This document shows positions 43,049 through 51,321 of a stretch of DNA of 51,321 nt, in pieces. Under the pieces are notes generated by a model. The model was not told the origin of the DNA, ran no database searches, and worked only from the letters and a program-made list of their open reading frames with translations. Numbering within the stretch: position 1 is the first letter of the stretch; each line of letters begins with the position of its first letter. Location of the stretch: NCBI GenBank assembly GCA_003614735.1, contig KZ992465.1, positions 1 to 51,321 of the forward strand. The letters are read 5' to 3'. Source of the DNA: Thamnocephalis sphaerospora (lineage: Eukaryota > Zoopagomycota > Zoopagomycetes > Zoopagales > Sigmoideomycetaceae). Both the position numbers and the translations under genes were made by a program.

Positions 43049-45043
43049 ATGCAGTCCAGCGCCCTTGCAGAGTCGGGTCCGTCGCTCGCCGCACTACCTG
43101 CCGAGCTACTTCATCGTATACCCTACCTTCTTGACGGCTTTACCTCGGCACAGCTGGCCCTCGTCTGTCGCAAACTCTTTGTTATTATTGCATTCAACCA
43201 TGCTGTGTGGAAGCAACGCTACAACGCGACATTTCCGCTGAGACCCGAAGAAGAAGAGTGGCAGCGCTGGTATCAGCAGCGTCACCCGCAGAGCACGTGG
43301 CCCCTGTGCGTTAACGATGCAGAGAATGAGCCGCCGGAGCACAAGCAGCAGGAGTCCATCCCCGCTTGTGTCGTTCAGAATGGCGTTCTGCTGTACTGGT
43401 TTTGGCGGTATCTTGCTCGCTCTACGCTGCATGAGCGCTGGCGTCAGGCGCAGTATAGCAAGCACCACATTTCACTGCCAGTTCTGGAAAACACCGGAGA
43501 GATCAGCGTGCTGGCCACAAGCCCATGGCGCACACTAGTCGTATATCACCCGCGCAGTAACTATGCAGCCTCCAACGTGGAGATTCGAACACGGCTGTAT
43601 GCGCTGGAACACTCGAGTGTGCGCAGCAAATACGATGAACATACAGAGCGATCATCATCAGCTATGATCTTGCAGCTGCGTGACTATGCCATCGTGGACT
43701 CGGCAGATTCGCCCCACGTACTGCTCAGCAACGACTACACCGTAGTATGGAGCGCCTACGACGGGGACTACTACATCAGCTGGGCATGGCGTCGTAATAG
43801 CAGTGGCGAGCCACTGACTGTGCCGGTTTTGCAGAATCGCAAGTGCTCACCCGTTGCATTGGTGGACAGCCTGCTATTGGTATCAGAGAGCATACCGCGC
43901 ATGGGACACCCGTACCAGGCCTTCTACGTGCTTGACCTGTCGCAGTTTTCGTCCGCCGAGCGCGGTGAATCCGCAGCAAATAGCAGCGCGTTGAAAGGCA
44001 CTCTTGCCGTTGATGTGCCCGAGGGTTATTCCACCTGTCATCTCCACCAGACTAGCCGGAATACCTGGCGCGTATACACGGGCGAGCGCCGCAAACAGGA
44101 CGGCTGCTTTTACTGGCAGCTACGAGAAGTCGCGCTTGTAAATCTAAGGCAACGCCGCAACACCGACTCCTTGGTCCAGTGCATTGCACAGGGCGCCGTT
44201 CTGGAGCCAAAGGGCCTCCCGTATCTGCCGCGAAATGTCCTCAGTTTTCCGCAGTCTGCGGGGACAGTTCTACTTGATTGGCTGCCCAACTTTACTTCAA
44301 TGTGCCACTACTCGCTCCACAGACTGCAGTCCAACATGCTGACACACGGATTGAGTATTTCAGGAAAAAGCGCGGACCTGGCGTGGCGTCACAGCGCAAT
44401 GCCGGCGCGACGGACATTGGCGACACATCTGCATGTAGATCAGGAGACCAAACAATCCACCAACAGCGCCGGCCGGTACGGCGCTGCACCATCAAGCTCA
44501 GTGTATTATTTATGTCGTATTGCTGGCGATCTGCGTCTTGCCGGCAAGGATAGGCAGCGATGGCACGTTCTGGACACCACCAACGGCCAGCCCGATCGCG
44601 TGGACCAAATACAGCTATCGCCGACAAAGTCACGCTGGCTTATCGGTGGCAATCGCGGCGACGCAAATGACACCGCATCCAAGACAAATGCCCTAAAGGC
44701 ACAAACCACGGACGCTGCAAACTGGGGCGCAGCAGGAGGCGAAGAGACTGAAAGCAATCGCCAGCCATCTTCCCGTCATTCGCCGCCAACTAGCGGTAAT
44801 GCACGTGGTCAGGGTTACGAAGGCGGCCGTCTGCTCTGGTCGCTACCGTTTACATTTACCGGGCAAACGCACCGATGCTTATGCAGCACGCACATATGCG
44901 GTGTAAAATATATGCGCACTGTCGAAACCAGCACTGGCAGGTGCGTTGAGGCAGCTGATCTGGTTATTCTGGATTTTGCAGATGCTATAGCACAAAATGA
45001 CGAAGTGGTTTCTCGTCGAGCAAGTGCGTGTAGCACTACGTAG
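43049..45043 (+). CDS. F-box-like protein, 664 residues
   Basis: N-terminal F-box-like helix bundle at about 10-60: LAALPAELLHRIPYLLDGF, then QLALVCRKLFVIIAFNHAVW and KQRYNATFPL. Such domains bind Skp1 in SCF ubiquitin ligases. The remaining 600 residues have no family I can name; strand-rich text with repeated Trp/Tyr (AYDGDYYIS, RNTWRVYTGERR) suggests a beta-propeller-like substrate module, which is inference. Single exon; the ATG is the first in frame, and the open upstream frame lies over the TATA box. A second gene with a similar N-terminus begins at 51159. Confidence 0.75.
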   Translation: MQSSALAESGPSLAALPAELLHRIPYLLDGFTSAQLALVCRKLFVIIAFNHAVWKQRYNATFPLRPEEEEWQRWYQQRHPQSTWPLCVNDAENEPPEHKQQESIPACVVQNGVLLYWFWRYLARSTLHERWRQAQYSKHHISLPVLENTGEISVLATSPWRTLVVYHPRSNYAASNVEIRTRLYALEHSSVRSKYDEHTERSSSAMILQLRDYAIVDSADSPHVLLSNDYTVVWSAYDGDYYISWAWRRNSSGEPLTVPVLQNRKCSPVALVDSLLLVSESIPRMGHPYQAFYVLDLSQFSSAERGESAANSSALKGTLAVDVPEGYSTCHLHQTSRNTWRVYTGERRKQDGCFYWQLREVALVNLRQRRNTDSLVQCIAQGAVLEPKGLPYLPRNVLSFPQSAGTVLLDWLPNFTSMCHYSLHRLQSNMLTHGLSISGKSADLAWRHSAMPARRTLATHLHVDQETKQSTNSAGRYGAAPSSSVYYLCRIAGDLRLAGKDRQRWHVLDTTNGQPDRVDQIQLSPTKSRWLIGGNRGDANDTASKTNALKAQTTDAANWGAAGGEETESNRQPSSRHSPPTSGNARGQGYEGGRLLWSLPFTFTGQTHRCLCSTHICGVKYMRTVETSTGRCVEAADLVILDFADAIAQNDEVVSRRASACSTT

Positions 45044-45967
45044 TGTGCAGCGCTCCCACTCAGCATGTCGCTACTGTTCACTTTTGCATTGATTGCTGGT
45101 GTGACAGCCAACGGCTTGATTGCCACTCGCTCAGCATCTTGCTCTGTCCCCTGTCTTTATGGTGCCATCCTACTACCGGTCTTTTAAGCACGCGTTATTA
45201 TTTAATGAAACAAACGCACTGGTTGCGTCCTAATGTAAATTTACAGTATCTGCTGAGCGCCGCAAGCCGATGTTGGTTGAGCGTTCGCGCAAACTCATAC
45301 ACTTGACACCACACCCCTGCTTGAGACTCCCGTCCTGATTAGCAGATCGTTCACTGGCGAATAGAGGGAACTTGAGAGTGCAGCAGTGTTGATCACAGGT
45401 AAAGCCCTAAGGGTCAAAAGTAGGGACGGGTTACAGAATACGCTCTTGTCACCTTTTCTTACCAATGGGTTTCCCACCGATGGTTGTTAGATGTTTGCCA
45501 GCAAGAGAGTGTCCGGCATGTCAGCTAGATTAGCGGGCCGCGTATAGCCATGTTGCAAACAGAAGAGCGCGCTGTGTATTTTTTTTGTCGCGTGGGCCAT
45601 GTTATTATCAATTTTTGATAGTACTTCTTGTTTCTTCCCTGCTTTTCCGTCAGAACCTTGTTTTGCCCAGGTGATCAGCGCGTAAACTTGTGCTGTGATG
45701 GCCAGTGGTTCAAACCCGCCGCGTGGCGGATTGGTTGATGATGACAAACTCACTCAAGAGCTGACCTGCCTGTCATTGGCACGCAGTGTATGCTGATCAG
45801 CTGTTTAATAGACTACTGACGGTATCTGAGACCAAGCACCTTCGTTTTTAGCACAGGGTGTTGCGTCCTGAACGCGAAAAGAGCGCGTCAACGCGCATCG
45901 CCGCCGAAAGAACACACACACACCCTTCTTTCTGTTCGCTCGTGTCCAGCTACATCACACGCACACC
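45044..45967. other. Intergenic: F-box-like 3' flank and RFC3 promoter
   Basis: 924 bp, AT-richer than coding DNA. A minus-strand frame at 45487-45753 (88 codons, no ATG start) has balanced composition but A-ending codons unlike the genes; it is not called. CGCG-core elements near 45871-45897 are listed separately. A CA run at 45910-45924 lies just upstream of RFC3. Confidence 0.5.
45871..45897. promoter_or_regulatory. Cluster of CGCG elements upstream of RFC3 (MBF/E2F-like)
   Basis: AACGCGAAAA, GCGCGTCA and ACGCGCAT lie 70-100 bp before the RFC3 ATG. ACGCG cores and the reverse TTTTCGCGTT match MCB/E2F-type sites that drive S-phase replication genes in fungi. Role is inferred from motif and gene function. 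Confidence 0.4.
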
Positions 45968-47497
45968 ATGTCGTTCGCTATGGAGGTTGACCTGCCTGTC
46001 AGGAGCAAGGGCAAGGGAAAGAGCGTGGAAATGGATGTAGTTGAAGACGCGAAGCGGCATTTGCCCTGGTGGGTGACGCCAAAGCAGCGTGCTGGACGTA
46101 CGTAAATGCGGCTGACCCGTCGTGACCTGGCACAGGGTGGAAAAGTACCGCCCGGCTACGTTGGACGATCTGGTTTCGCAGCAGGAGATTTCTGCGACGC
46201 GTACGTATAGCCGACGGCTGTGGCAGTGCGGCATTCGCAATGCTAACGTGTCGGGCTGTTGTGCGCAGTGCAAAACTTTATGCGGCAGAATCGGCTGCCA
46301 CACTTGCTCTTCTACGGCCCGCCTGGCACCGGAAAAACATCGACGATTCTTGCGTGTGCGCGGCAGCTCTTTGGCGAGCATTTTTCCTCTATGGTGCTGG
46401 AGGTGAGCTTGCTACCCTCAACACAGTCTCATGGGCCGATATGGCGTTGGTGTTGACACTATGCACATGCTAGCTGAACGCATCGGACGATCGCGGCATT
46501 GAGGTGGTGCGTGAGCAGATCAAAAACTTTTCTAGTACACGTCGGGTGTTTGAGTAAGCGTGGAGCGTGGAGCACCGTGATGATGCGTTTGGCTAACGCC
46601 TGCAATGATTGTTGTCAGGACGGGATTCAAGCTGGTTATTCTGGATGAGGCGGATGCAATGACACAAGTTGCGCAGTCGGCCTTGCGTCGCGGTGCGTGC
46701 TCTGTGCCGTTAATCCGCGCTTCGCTACTGTCCGTATCCGCTAACACAATATGCTTATTAGTAATTGAAAAGTATACGACCAATGTGCGCTTCTGCATCA
46801 TCTGCAACTATGTCAGCAAGATCATTCCGGCCGTGCAGTCGCGGTGTACACGTTTTCGCTTTGCACCGCTCAAGTCGGAGCAGATCACTGCACGTCTCAA
46901 CATGATTGCGGAGCAGGAGGGGTAAGCAGTAGGCCAGTTCTGCTGCCGGGTGCCTGCTAACAGTACGGGATTATCTAATGCACAGTGTGCAGCTGACCGA
47001 GGACGGAAAGCTAGCGCTGTTGCGTGTGTCCAACGGCGATATGCGGCGTATTCTTAACATTTTGCAGGCGTGTCATGCGGCGTACGATCGTGTCGACGAA
47101 GCGGCCGTCTATCAAAGCACCGGTCAGCCGTTACCAGCAGATGTCGAGTACATTATGCACGCCATGTTCAACGACGAGTTTTCCACTGCGCACTCAAGTA
47201 AGCAGCCTGGTACGCTCTCTATTCGCACGATGGCGCCACTCACACTTTACACGCGTAGAAATTGCACAATTACGCACGGAGAAGGGCCTGGCACTTGCTG
47301 ACATTATTACTGAGATTCACGAGTATCTAGACGGACTGCAGATTCCTGTTACGGCACGACTATACTTGCTTGACCACTTGGCCAATGTCGAGCATCGGTT
47401 GGCCGGTGGCGCCCACGAAGCCGTCCAGTTGACGGCACTGCTGGGCCACTTTAAGATTGCTGTCGATTTGGCCGCGCAGCATGCCACTGCACAATAA
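45968..47497 (+). CDS. RFC3: Replication factor C subunit 3 (human RFC5 orthologue)
   Basis: AAA+ clamp-loader subunit that opens PCNA onto primed DNA. Eight exons: 45968-46068, 46136-46200, 46269-46402, 46474-46553, 46619-46692, 46762-46921, 46986-47197, 47259-47497, giving 354 residues. Motifs: [15 protein letters not shown] (RFC box), Walker A in [35 protein letters not shown], Walker [27 protein letters not shown] (SRC arginine finger) and sensor 2 [15 protein letters not shown]. Introns are 61-72 nt with consistent phases. The joined order and the [14 protein letters not shown] text fit yeast Rfc3 best among small subunits. Confidence 0.95.
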
Positions 47498-47600
47498 AGA
47501 CGCTGTCTTTGTTTGTATTACACACACGTATACACTTTGGCTTTCCTTTACTCAGTGTTGTCCAGTCTAGCCAGGCTACCGCTCTCGTTTGAATCGACCC

Positions 47601-48140
47601 ATGGCGAACAGCAATTTGCTTGTAGAGAAGCGAGCCGAGGTGGACAGTCTACTGAGTGACCTGGACACGATTACGCAGCTGTCGAGCACGTTTCTGGACG
47701 GCCTGGCTGATCCCACGTTCACATCCCTGCGGCCAGCAACGCAGATAAAAGGTACGTCGGCGACAAAGCGTTTGCTTGTAATGCTGCGCACCTCCACGTC
47801 TGCTAACCGTGTTGGCTGGCCAGCCGAGTTTGATGCAATTCGCACGATGCTAGCTCAGCTGCAGGCACGCGCGCGTGAGCTTGGTCACGCCGGTCTAGAA
47901 AAGCAGCAGTCGAGTGCGAATGCTGCGGAAAAGACCAAGCGCAGCGGCAAGGGTGGCGAGGAAGACGACGACGAGGATGTGAAGATTGGCTTGGAGGCGC
48001 TAGGTGGAGAGCCGGATACGAAACGCACTGCAGAATCCTCTATCTTTGAGCTATCGCGCGGCAAAGCGTCCGGTGTACAGGCGCTTTTCAGCTGGAAGGC
48101 GCTCTTTCGGCAAAATGCACATGTCGCGGCCAACACGTAG
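47601..48140 (+). CDS. Small coiled-coil and acidic protein, function unknown
   Basis: I do not recognise the family. Two exons 47601-47751 and 47824-48140 give 155 residues. The N-terminal half looks alpha-helical and coiled-coil-like (NLLVEKRAEVDSLLSDLDTI, EFDAIRTMLAQLQARARELG), the middle is charged and low-complexity (KTKRSGKGGEEDDDEDVK), and the end is SIFELSRGKASGVQALFSWK. The 72-nt intron (GTACGT...CAG with a GCTAAC branch-like motif) is a multiple of three and stop-free, so a 179-residue form by retention is possible. Begins 103 bp after RFC3 on the same strand. Codon use is like the neighbours, and the coding call rests on that and the clean intron. Confidence 0.65.
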   Translation: MANSNLLVEKRAEVDSLLSDLDTITQLSSTFLDGLADPTFTSLRPATQIKGTSATKRLLVMLRTSTSANRVGWPAEFDAIRTMLAQLQARARELGHAGLEKQQSSANAAEKTKRSGKGGEEDDDEDVKIGLEALGGEPDTKRTAESSIFELSRGKASGVQALFSWKALFRQNAHVAANT

Positions 48141-48216
48141 CATGATGCGACACTCATAGGCATCCCAGTGAGGTTTAATCTAATACATAACCAAAAGGTG
48201 CGCATGCAGACACTTC

Positions 48217-49486
48217 TCAAATATTGGGGCCATCGTCATCGTTGACATCGCCAATGTCCTGTTGCAAAAGGGTTAGCGTCGAGATGGCGGCATCGCGGGT
48301 GTTGCAGCGCGTACTTACTGCGGGCTCGCGCGGCTCTTGGTCCTCGCCAAACTGGATCGCATTGTCTACGTGTGATAGCACGTATTCCACCGAGTCCTCG
48401 TCGCGAATGTTGAGCGGAATAAAGCCGACCATGTTATAGTCTTCGACCTACAACAGATGGCAGACATCAAGGAGAGATTGGTGTGAGCAATAGTGGGGAG
48501 TGAGCCCTCAAACATAAATGCTACGTACCAACTGGACAATCGCTTCGTTGAGACGCGAAAATTTGGCGCTGCTTCGACTGGACGGATCTTCAAGCAGCAG
48601 CGATGGGTCGGCGTTCAGGTAGCTACACACATACACAAACACACATGTGCACACGCATATGCGAGAATAACACCAGCAGTCAGCATCACACTGCATCAGC
48701 GTCCATCGCCATTTTGCATACCGTTCAAGCTCCGTCTCTGGCATTTCTGCCATCAGATCCATCTTGGACATGACGTTGATATGCGGAATCTCCAGCTGAA
48801 CCATGGCAGACATGGCACTCAGCGTGCCCGAAAAGTACTTGCTTTTGTCCACCATGAACTGGCTCTCGAGTACGTAGACGCCGCAAATGGCATATCCAAG
48901 CCGACGTAGATGATCGCACAGGCTCCGCATGTACGGAAAGTGCGTGTACAGCTCAATCTGTCCCGGGCAATCAATGATCAAATAGTCGTTCTCATAGTCG
49001 CCCACCGCCTCGTCCAGCCAGTCAAGGTTCTCCAGCAGATACTCCATGCAGTAGATGAGTCCGCCATTTGGTCCAAGATGTAGCTCTTCCATCACATCCT
49101 CCAACGAGATGAGATCGCGAATGTCTGCGCGAGCGTGTCGGTCAACATCTGCGCATATATAGCATGCCCTGCATGCATGAGAGCAAAATACACACCCACA
49201 GCTGGCGAATATTCAAACTTTTCCGCTGCTGGGTCCAGGTTCATCAAGTGCACTGTTCTTTTGGCTGCTTCGCAGTGCTGCAACATTGTTGCACAGTATG
49301 TAGACTGCACAGACAGTAGCGTGTTAGCGCAGGCGTCAGACTGGCCCGCCGCAGTCTGCGCACCTTGCCGCTGCCCGCCGGGCCCATCACCAGCTGACAA
49401 AACTTGCCCCTACACGCGCGATCCAGACAAATTAGCCAGCTGGCCGCCGTTGTTTGACCATGACATGTTGCTACTGTAGCCTACAT
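48217..49486 (-). CDS. GPN3: GPN-loop GTPase 3
   Basis: GTPase needed for RNA polymerase II assembly and nuclear import. Seven exons: 49486-49485 (AT), 49409-49364, 49304-49196, 49124-48722, 48622-48529, 48447-48319, 48258-48217, giving 274 residues. G1 is [11 protein letters not shown] joined to [12 protein letters not shown]; the NLDPAAEKF motif follows; the family GPN loop is [17 protein letters not shown]3 is [15 protein letters not shown]4 is VMSKMDLM. The C-terminus is acidic ([13 protein letters not shown]). The start is inferred: exon 2 begins in phase with no usable ATG, and an upstream AT|GTAGGC donor joined to G-GGC-AAG gives [13 protein letters not shown], typical of the family. 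An alternative, ATGTCATG|GTCAAA, gives MSWGKFC with a poor donor. Confidence 0.93.
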
Positions 49487-49671
49487 AATTGCGCGCCAAT
49501 TCTCTTTCACTGCCAAGATATAGTCGAGCCGAGCAGCACGCTGGAGATGTGCTAGTGAAACCACAGGTGGCGAAATGAAAAGGAAAAGAAACCACAGTCG
49601 TGCTGTTGACGTTTACGCCTGGTTACCTGTATTCTTCTTTTCTGAACTACAGTCTGTTGCGACCTGTGACG
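49487..49671. promoter_or_regulatory. Bidirectional promoter of GPN3 and CD2BP2-like
   Basis: Only 185 bp separates the two start codons. A CTATATC sequence near 49518 on the minus strand is a weak TATA candidate for GPN3. Confidence 0.4.
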
Positions 49672-50907
49672 ATGAAGCGACATACCGATCGCAATCTCGC
49701 GTCAGAGGCGAAGAAGGTGCGGTTTGACGAGAAGATCTCTCGGGAGGAGGATGCCGATGACTTTGACCAGGAAGAACAGCTGGAGGAGCGCAAGACACGG
49801 CGCGGTGGCGTGAAACTGGACGGCTACGACGGCAGTAGCAGCAGCGACGAAGACCAGAACGACAGCGACGAGGATAAGGGCGGGGACAGGCAGTCGCAGC
49901 AGCAGTCGTCTGCCGCCGGTGGTGGAGACAACGGCGATATGGACATGGATATGTTTGCAATGGACGTGGCGGCAGCCCCGCAGGAAGGCTCGTCAAATGG
50001 CGCACGAACCAATGTGCGAAACAAACAAGACACCGGTGACGAGGACGGCCAGGAGTATGCGTCATTTGATCGCTACGATCCGGAGGCAGGCGAGGCAAAG
50101 ATTGAGGCGTTCAACATGCGCGCCGAGCTGGAGGAAGGCCAGTTTGATGAAAACGGTCACTATGTGCGCAATCAGCCCGATCCGCAAGGTTTTCACGATC
50201 GCTGGCTTGAAGGCGTCTCCAATGAAGAGATGGAGCGCGCACGTGAGGCGCACGTTCGTCGCGAGCGTGACCGGCGGCGGCAGCAGGCAGAGGAAGAACG
50301 CGAGCTGGGGGACACTGCCGATGCAGATCGTGCCGCACGCTTGGATCTAATGGAGCTACTGCAACCAAACGAAACGGTAGCAGCCGCCATCCGTCGTCTT
50401 GGAGGTAGCGGCGATGCGCGCAAGAAAACTACCGCAAGAAATCGCAAGCAGCGACAGCAGGGGACGTCTACGACAGATGCGGCAGGCGATGTGGCGACTT
50501 TGGAGCAGGTAGCGGCACGTCGGCAAAACGTGGAGCTCGCTACTGCGCTCTGCGATCGGCTGATGGGGCTCGGGCAGTTGGATGTATACGAGTGGACGCG
50601 CGAACGGATAGCTTTGGATCTTCGCCGTGCAGGTGTGACTCTGCCATCGAACGACAGCGTGGGCATCGCGCATAGCGAGTTTACAATGGCTTCTGGCCCG
50701 ACAGCATCGGCAGCATCCGCCGTAGATGGCGATGACATGCGCTGGCAGTTTAAATGGGAGGCAAGCGATGCAGCCGAGATACATGGCCCGCATACCACCG
50801 CGGAACTACAGGCCTGGCATGCCCACGGGTACTTTGGGCCCGATGTTGTGGTGCGCCGTGTTGGTGACTCGACTTTTCGGCCGCTCTCAGAAGCGGGCGT
50901 CGTTTGA
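49672..50907 (+). CDS. LIN1: CD2BP2/Lin1-like GYF-domain protein (U5 snRNP-associated)
   Basis: Homologue of human CD2BP2 (U5-52K) and yeast Lin1, a U5 snRNP assembly factor. Single exon, 411 residues from the first in-frame ATG. N-terminal basic/acidic part SEAKKVRFDEKISREED (conserved start), then DDFDQEEQ and SSSSDEDQNDSDEDKG. Middle conserved block: YASFDRYDPEAGEAKIEAFN, then MRAELEEGQFDENGHYVRN and FHDRWLEGVS. The C-terminal GYF domain is at about 350-405, with WQFKWEASDAAEIHGPHTTA, LQAWHAHGYFGPDVVVRR and FRPLSE. This domain binds proline-rich peptides. Confidence 0.93.
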   Translation: MKRHTDRNLASEAKKVRFDEKISREEDADDFDQEEQLEERKTRRGGVKLDGYDGSSSSDEDQNDSDEDKGGDRQSQQQSSAAGGGDNGDMDMDMFAMDVAAAPQEGSSNGARTNVRNKQDTGDEDGQEYASFDRYDPEAGEAKIEAFNMRAELEEGQFDENGHYVRNQPDPQGFHDRWLEGVSNEEMERAREAHVRRERDRRRQQAEEERELGDTADADRAARLDLMELLQPNETVAAAIRRLGGSGDARKKTTARNRKQRQQGTSTTDAAGDVATLEQVAARRQNVELATALCDRLMGLGQLDVYEWTRERIALDLRRAGVTLPSNDSVGIAHSEFTMASGPTASAASAVDGDDMRWQFKWEASDAAEIHGPHTTAELQAWHAHGYFGPDVVVRRVGDSTFRPLSEAGVV

Positions 50908-51158
50908 GCCCGAGTATACCTACACGCACTTTAATGTGCATACAGTCGTCTACGGATCGGATGTCTATTCGCCAGCTGCCGGTGCCAATGTACGTTCTTT
51001 TCGCCAGAGCTGCAGCAAGTGGCATGGGTAGTAAAATGTTGAGGTGCATTTCGCAGAATATTGTTGTCATGTGTAAAGGAGGCCAAGTTACACGGGCAGC
51101 TTTACAAGCGCCACGCAATAGCCCTCTGCTTTTGTCGTTCCCTGCCTGGCCAACCACC

Positions 51159-51321
51159 ATGAACCGAGTGCCCAACGAAATACTCTACCGCATCATTGAA
51201 CTCTCTGACGACGAAGCTGCGCTGGTGGCACTCTCCTGTGCGTCCCGGCGACTGCGCATCTGCGTGTCCACCCAGCAGACACAGTGGCGTCGGCGCTTTG
51301 AGCGGCATTTCCCACATACTG
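51159..51321 (+). CDS. F-box-like protein, N-terminal part (3' end outside window)
   Basis: The ATG is followed by MNRVPNEILYRIIELSDDEA, LSCASRRLRICVSTQQ and QWRRRFERHFPHT, an F-box-like N-terminus ending in the W-x-x-R-[FY] motif seen in the 43049 gene (VWKQRYNATFPL). Only 54 residues are in the window. The frame is open to the end. Confidence 0.65.
   Translation, partial: MNRVPNEILYRIIELSDDEAALVALSCASRRLRICVSTQQTQWRRRFERHFPHT

Noticed and set aside
45690-45735. tRNA B-box-like ggttcaaaccc
   Set aside because: The T-stem does not pair well and no matching 5' acceptor arm is found 60-85 nt upstream.

Overview
The window is nuclear DNA from a compact, moderately GC-rich, intron-dense eukaryotic genome, and the gene content points to a fungus. 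Fungal signs are a GDE1-type SPX-ankyrin-glycerophosphodiesterase fusion, a Prm10/ThrE membrane protein, an RSC1-like bromodomain/BAH remodeller subunit and a fungal-size PKA catalytic chain with a long N-terminal extension. An animal-type HPRT, an OPA3-like protein, an HSDL2-like reductase, an unplaced seven-helix membrane protein and introns of about 60-120 nt suggest an early-diverging (zygomycete-grade, perhaps Zoopagomycota) lineage. That placement is inference. No bacterial operons, CRISPR arrays, rRNA or convincing tRNA genes and no transposon were seen. Coordinates of all genes below come from splicing by eye with frame checks; total coding lengths divide by three in every complete gene.

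Layout. 1-454 is the 3' end of serine hydroxymethyltransferase (+). 1543-7986 holds TFIIB and GDE1 (both -). 9158-13190 holds three mitochondrial genes: ATP synthase gamma (-) and mitochondrial [2Fe-2S] ferredoxin (+) from a shared 323-bp promoter region, then an OPA3-like gene (+). 13511-22443 has HPRT (+), histone H2A.Z (-), a mannose-6-phosphate-receptor-like type I membrane protein (+), GAR transformylase (-) and PKA catalytic subunit (-). 22444-28153 is a 5.7-kb gene-poor block rich in simple repeats. 28154-35719 has Prm10-like (-) and an 18-exon RSC1-like gene (-). 36082-41875 has exosome RRP42 (+), HSDL2-like SDR (-), calcipressin (+) and the 7TM gene (-). 43049-51321 has an F-box-like gene (+), RFC3 (+), a small coiled-coil/acidic protein (+), GPN3 (-), a CD2BP2/Lin1-like GYF protein (+) and the start of a second F-box-like gene (+).

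How the genes relate. Most are unrelated housekeeping functions, as expected outside operons. Small themes are one-carbon and purine metabolism (SHMT, GAR transformylase, HPRT), mitochondrial function (ATP3, ferredoxin, OPA3-like) and chromatin/transcription/RNA (TFIIB, H2A.Z, RSC1-like, RRP42, GPN3, CD2BP2). Signalling by cAMP and calcineurin (PKA, calcipressin) is also represented.

The most interesting points are structural. Two introns use GC-AG ends. Two genes have an intron at the start codon: H2A.Z has a first coding exon of ATG only, and GPN3 appears to split it as AT|G. Several microexons of 23-29 nt occur. Three introns are multiples of three without stops, so retention would give longer proteins. 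An ankyrin block sits between two bromodomains in the RSC1-like protein. The 5.7-kb gene-poor block with an orphan TATA element is the least explained stretch.
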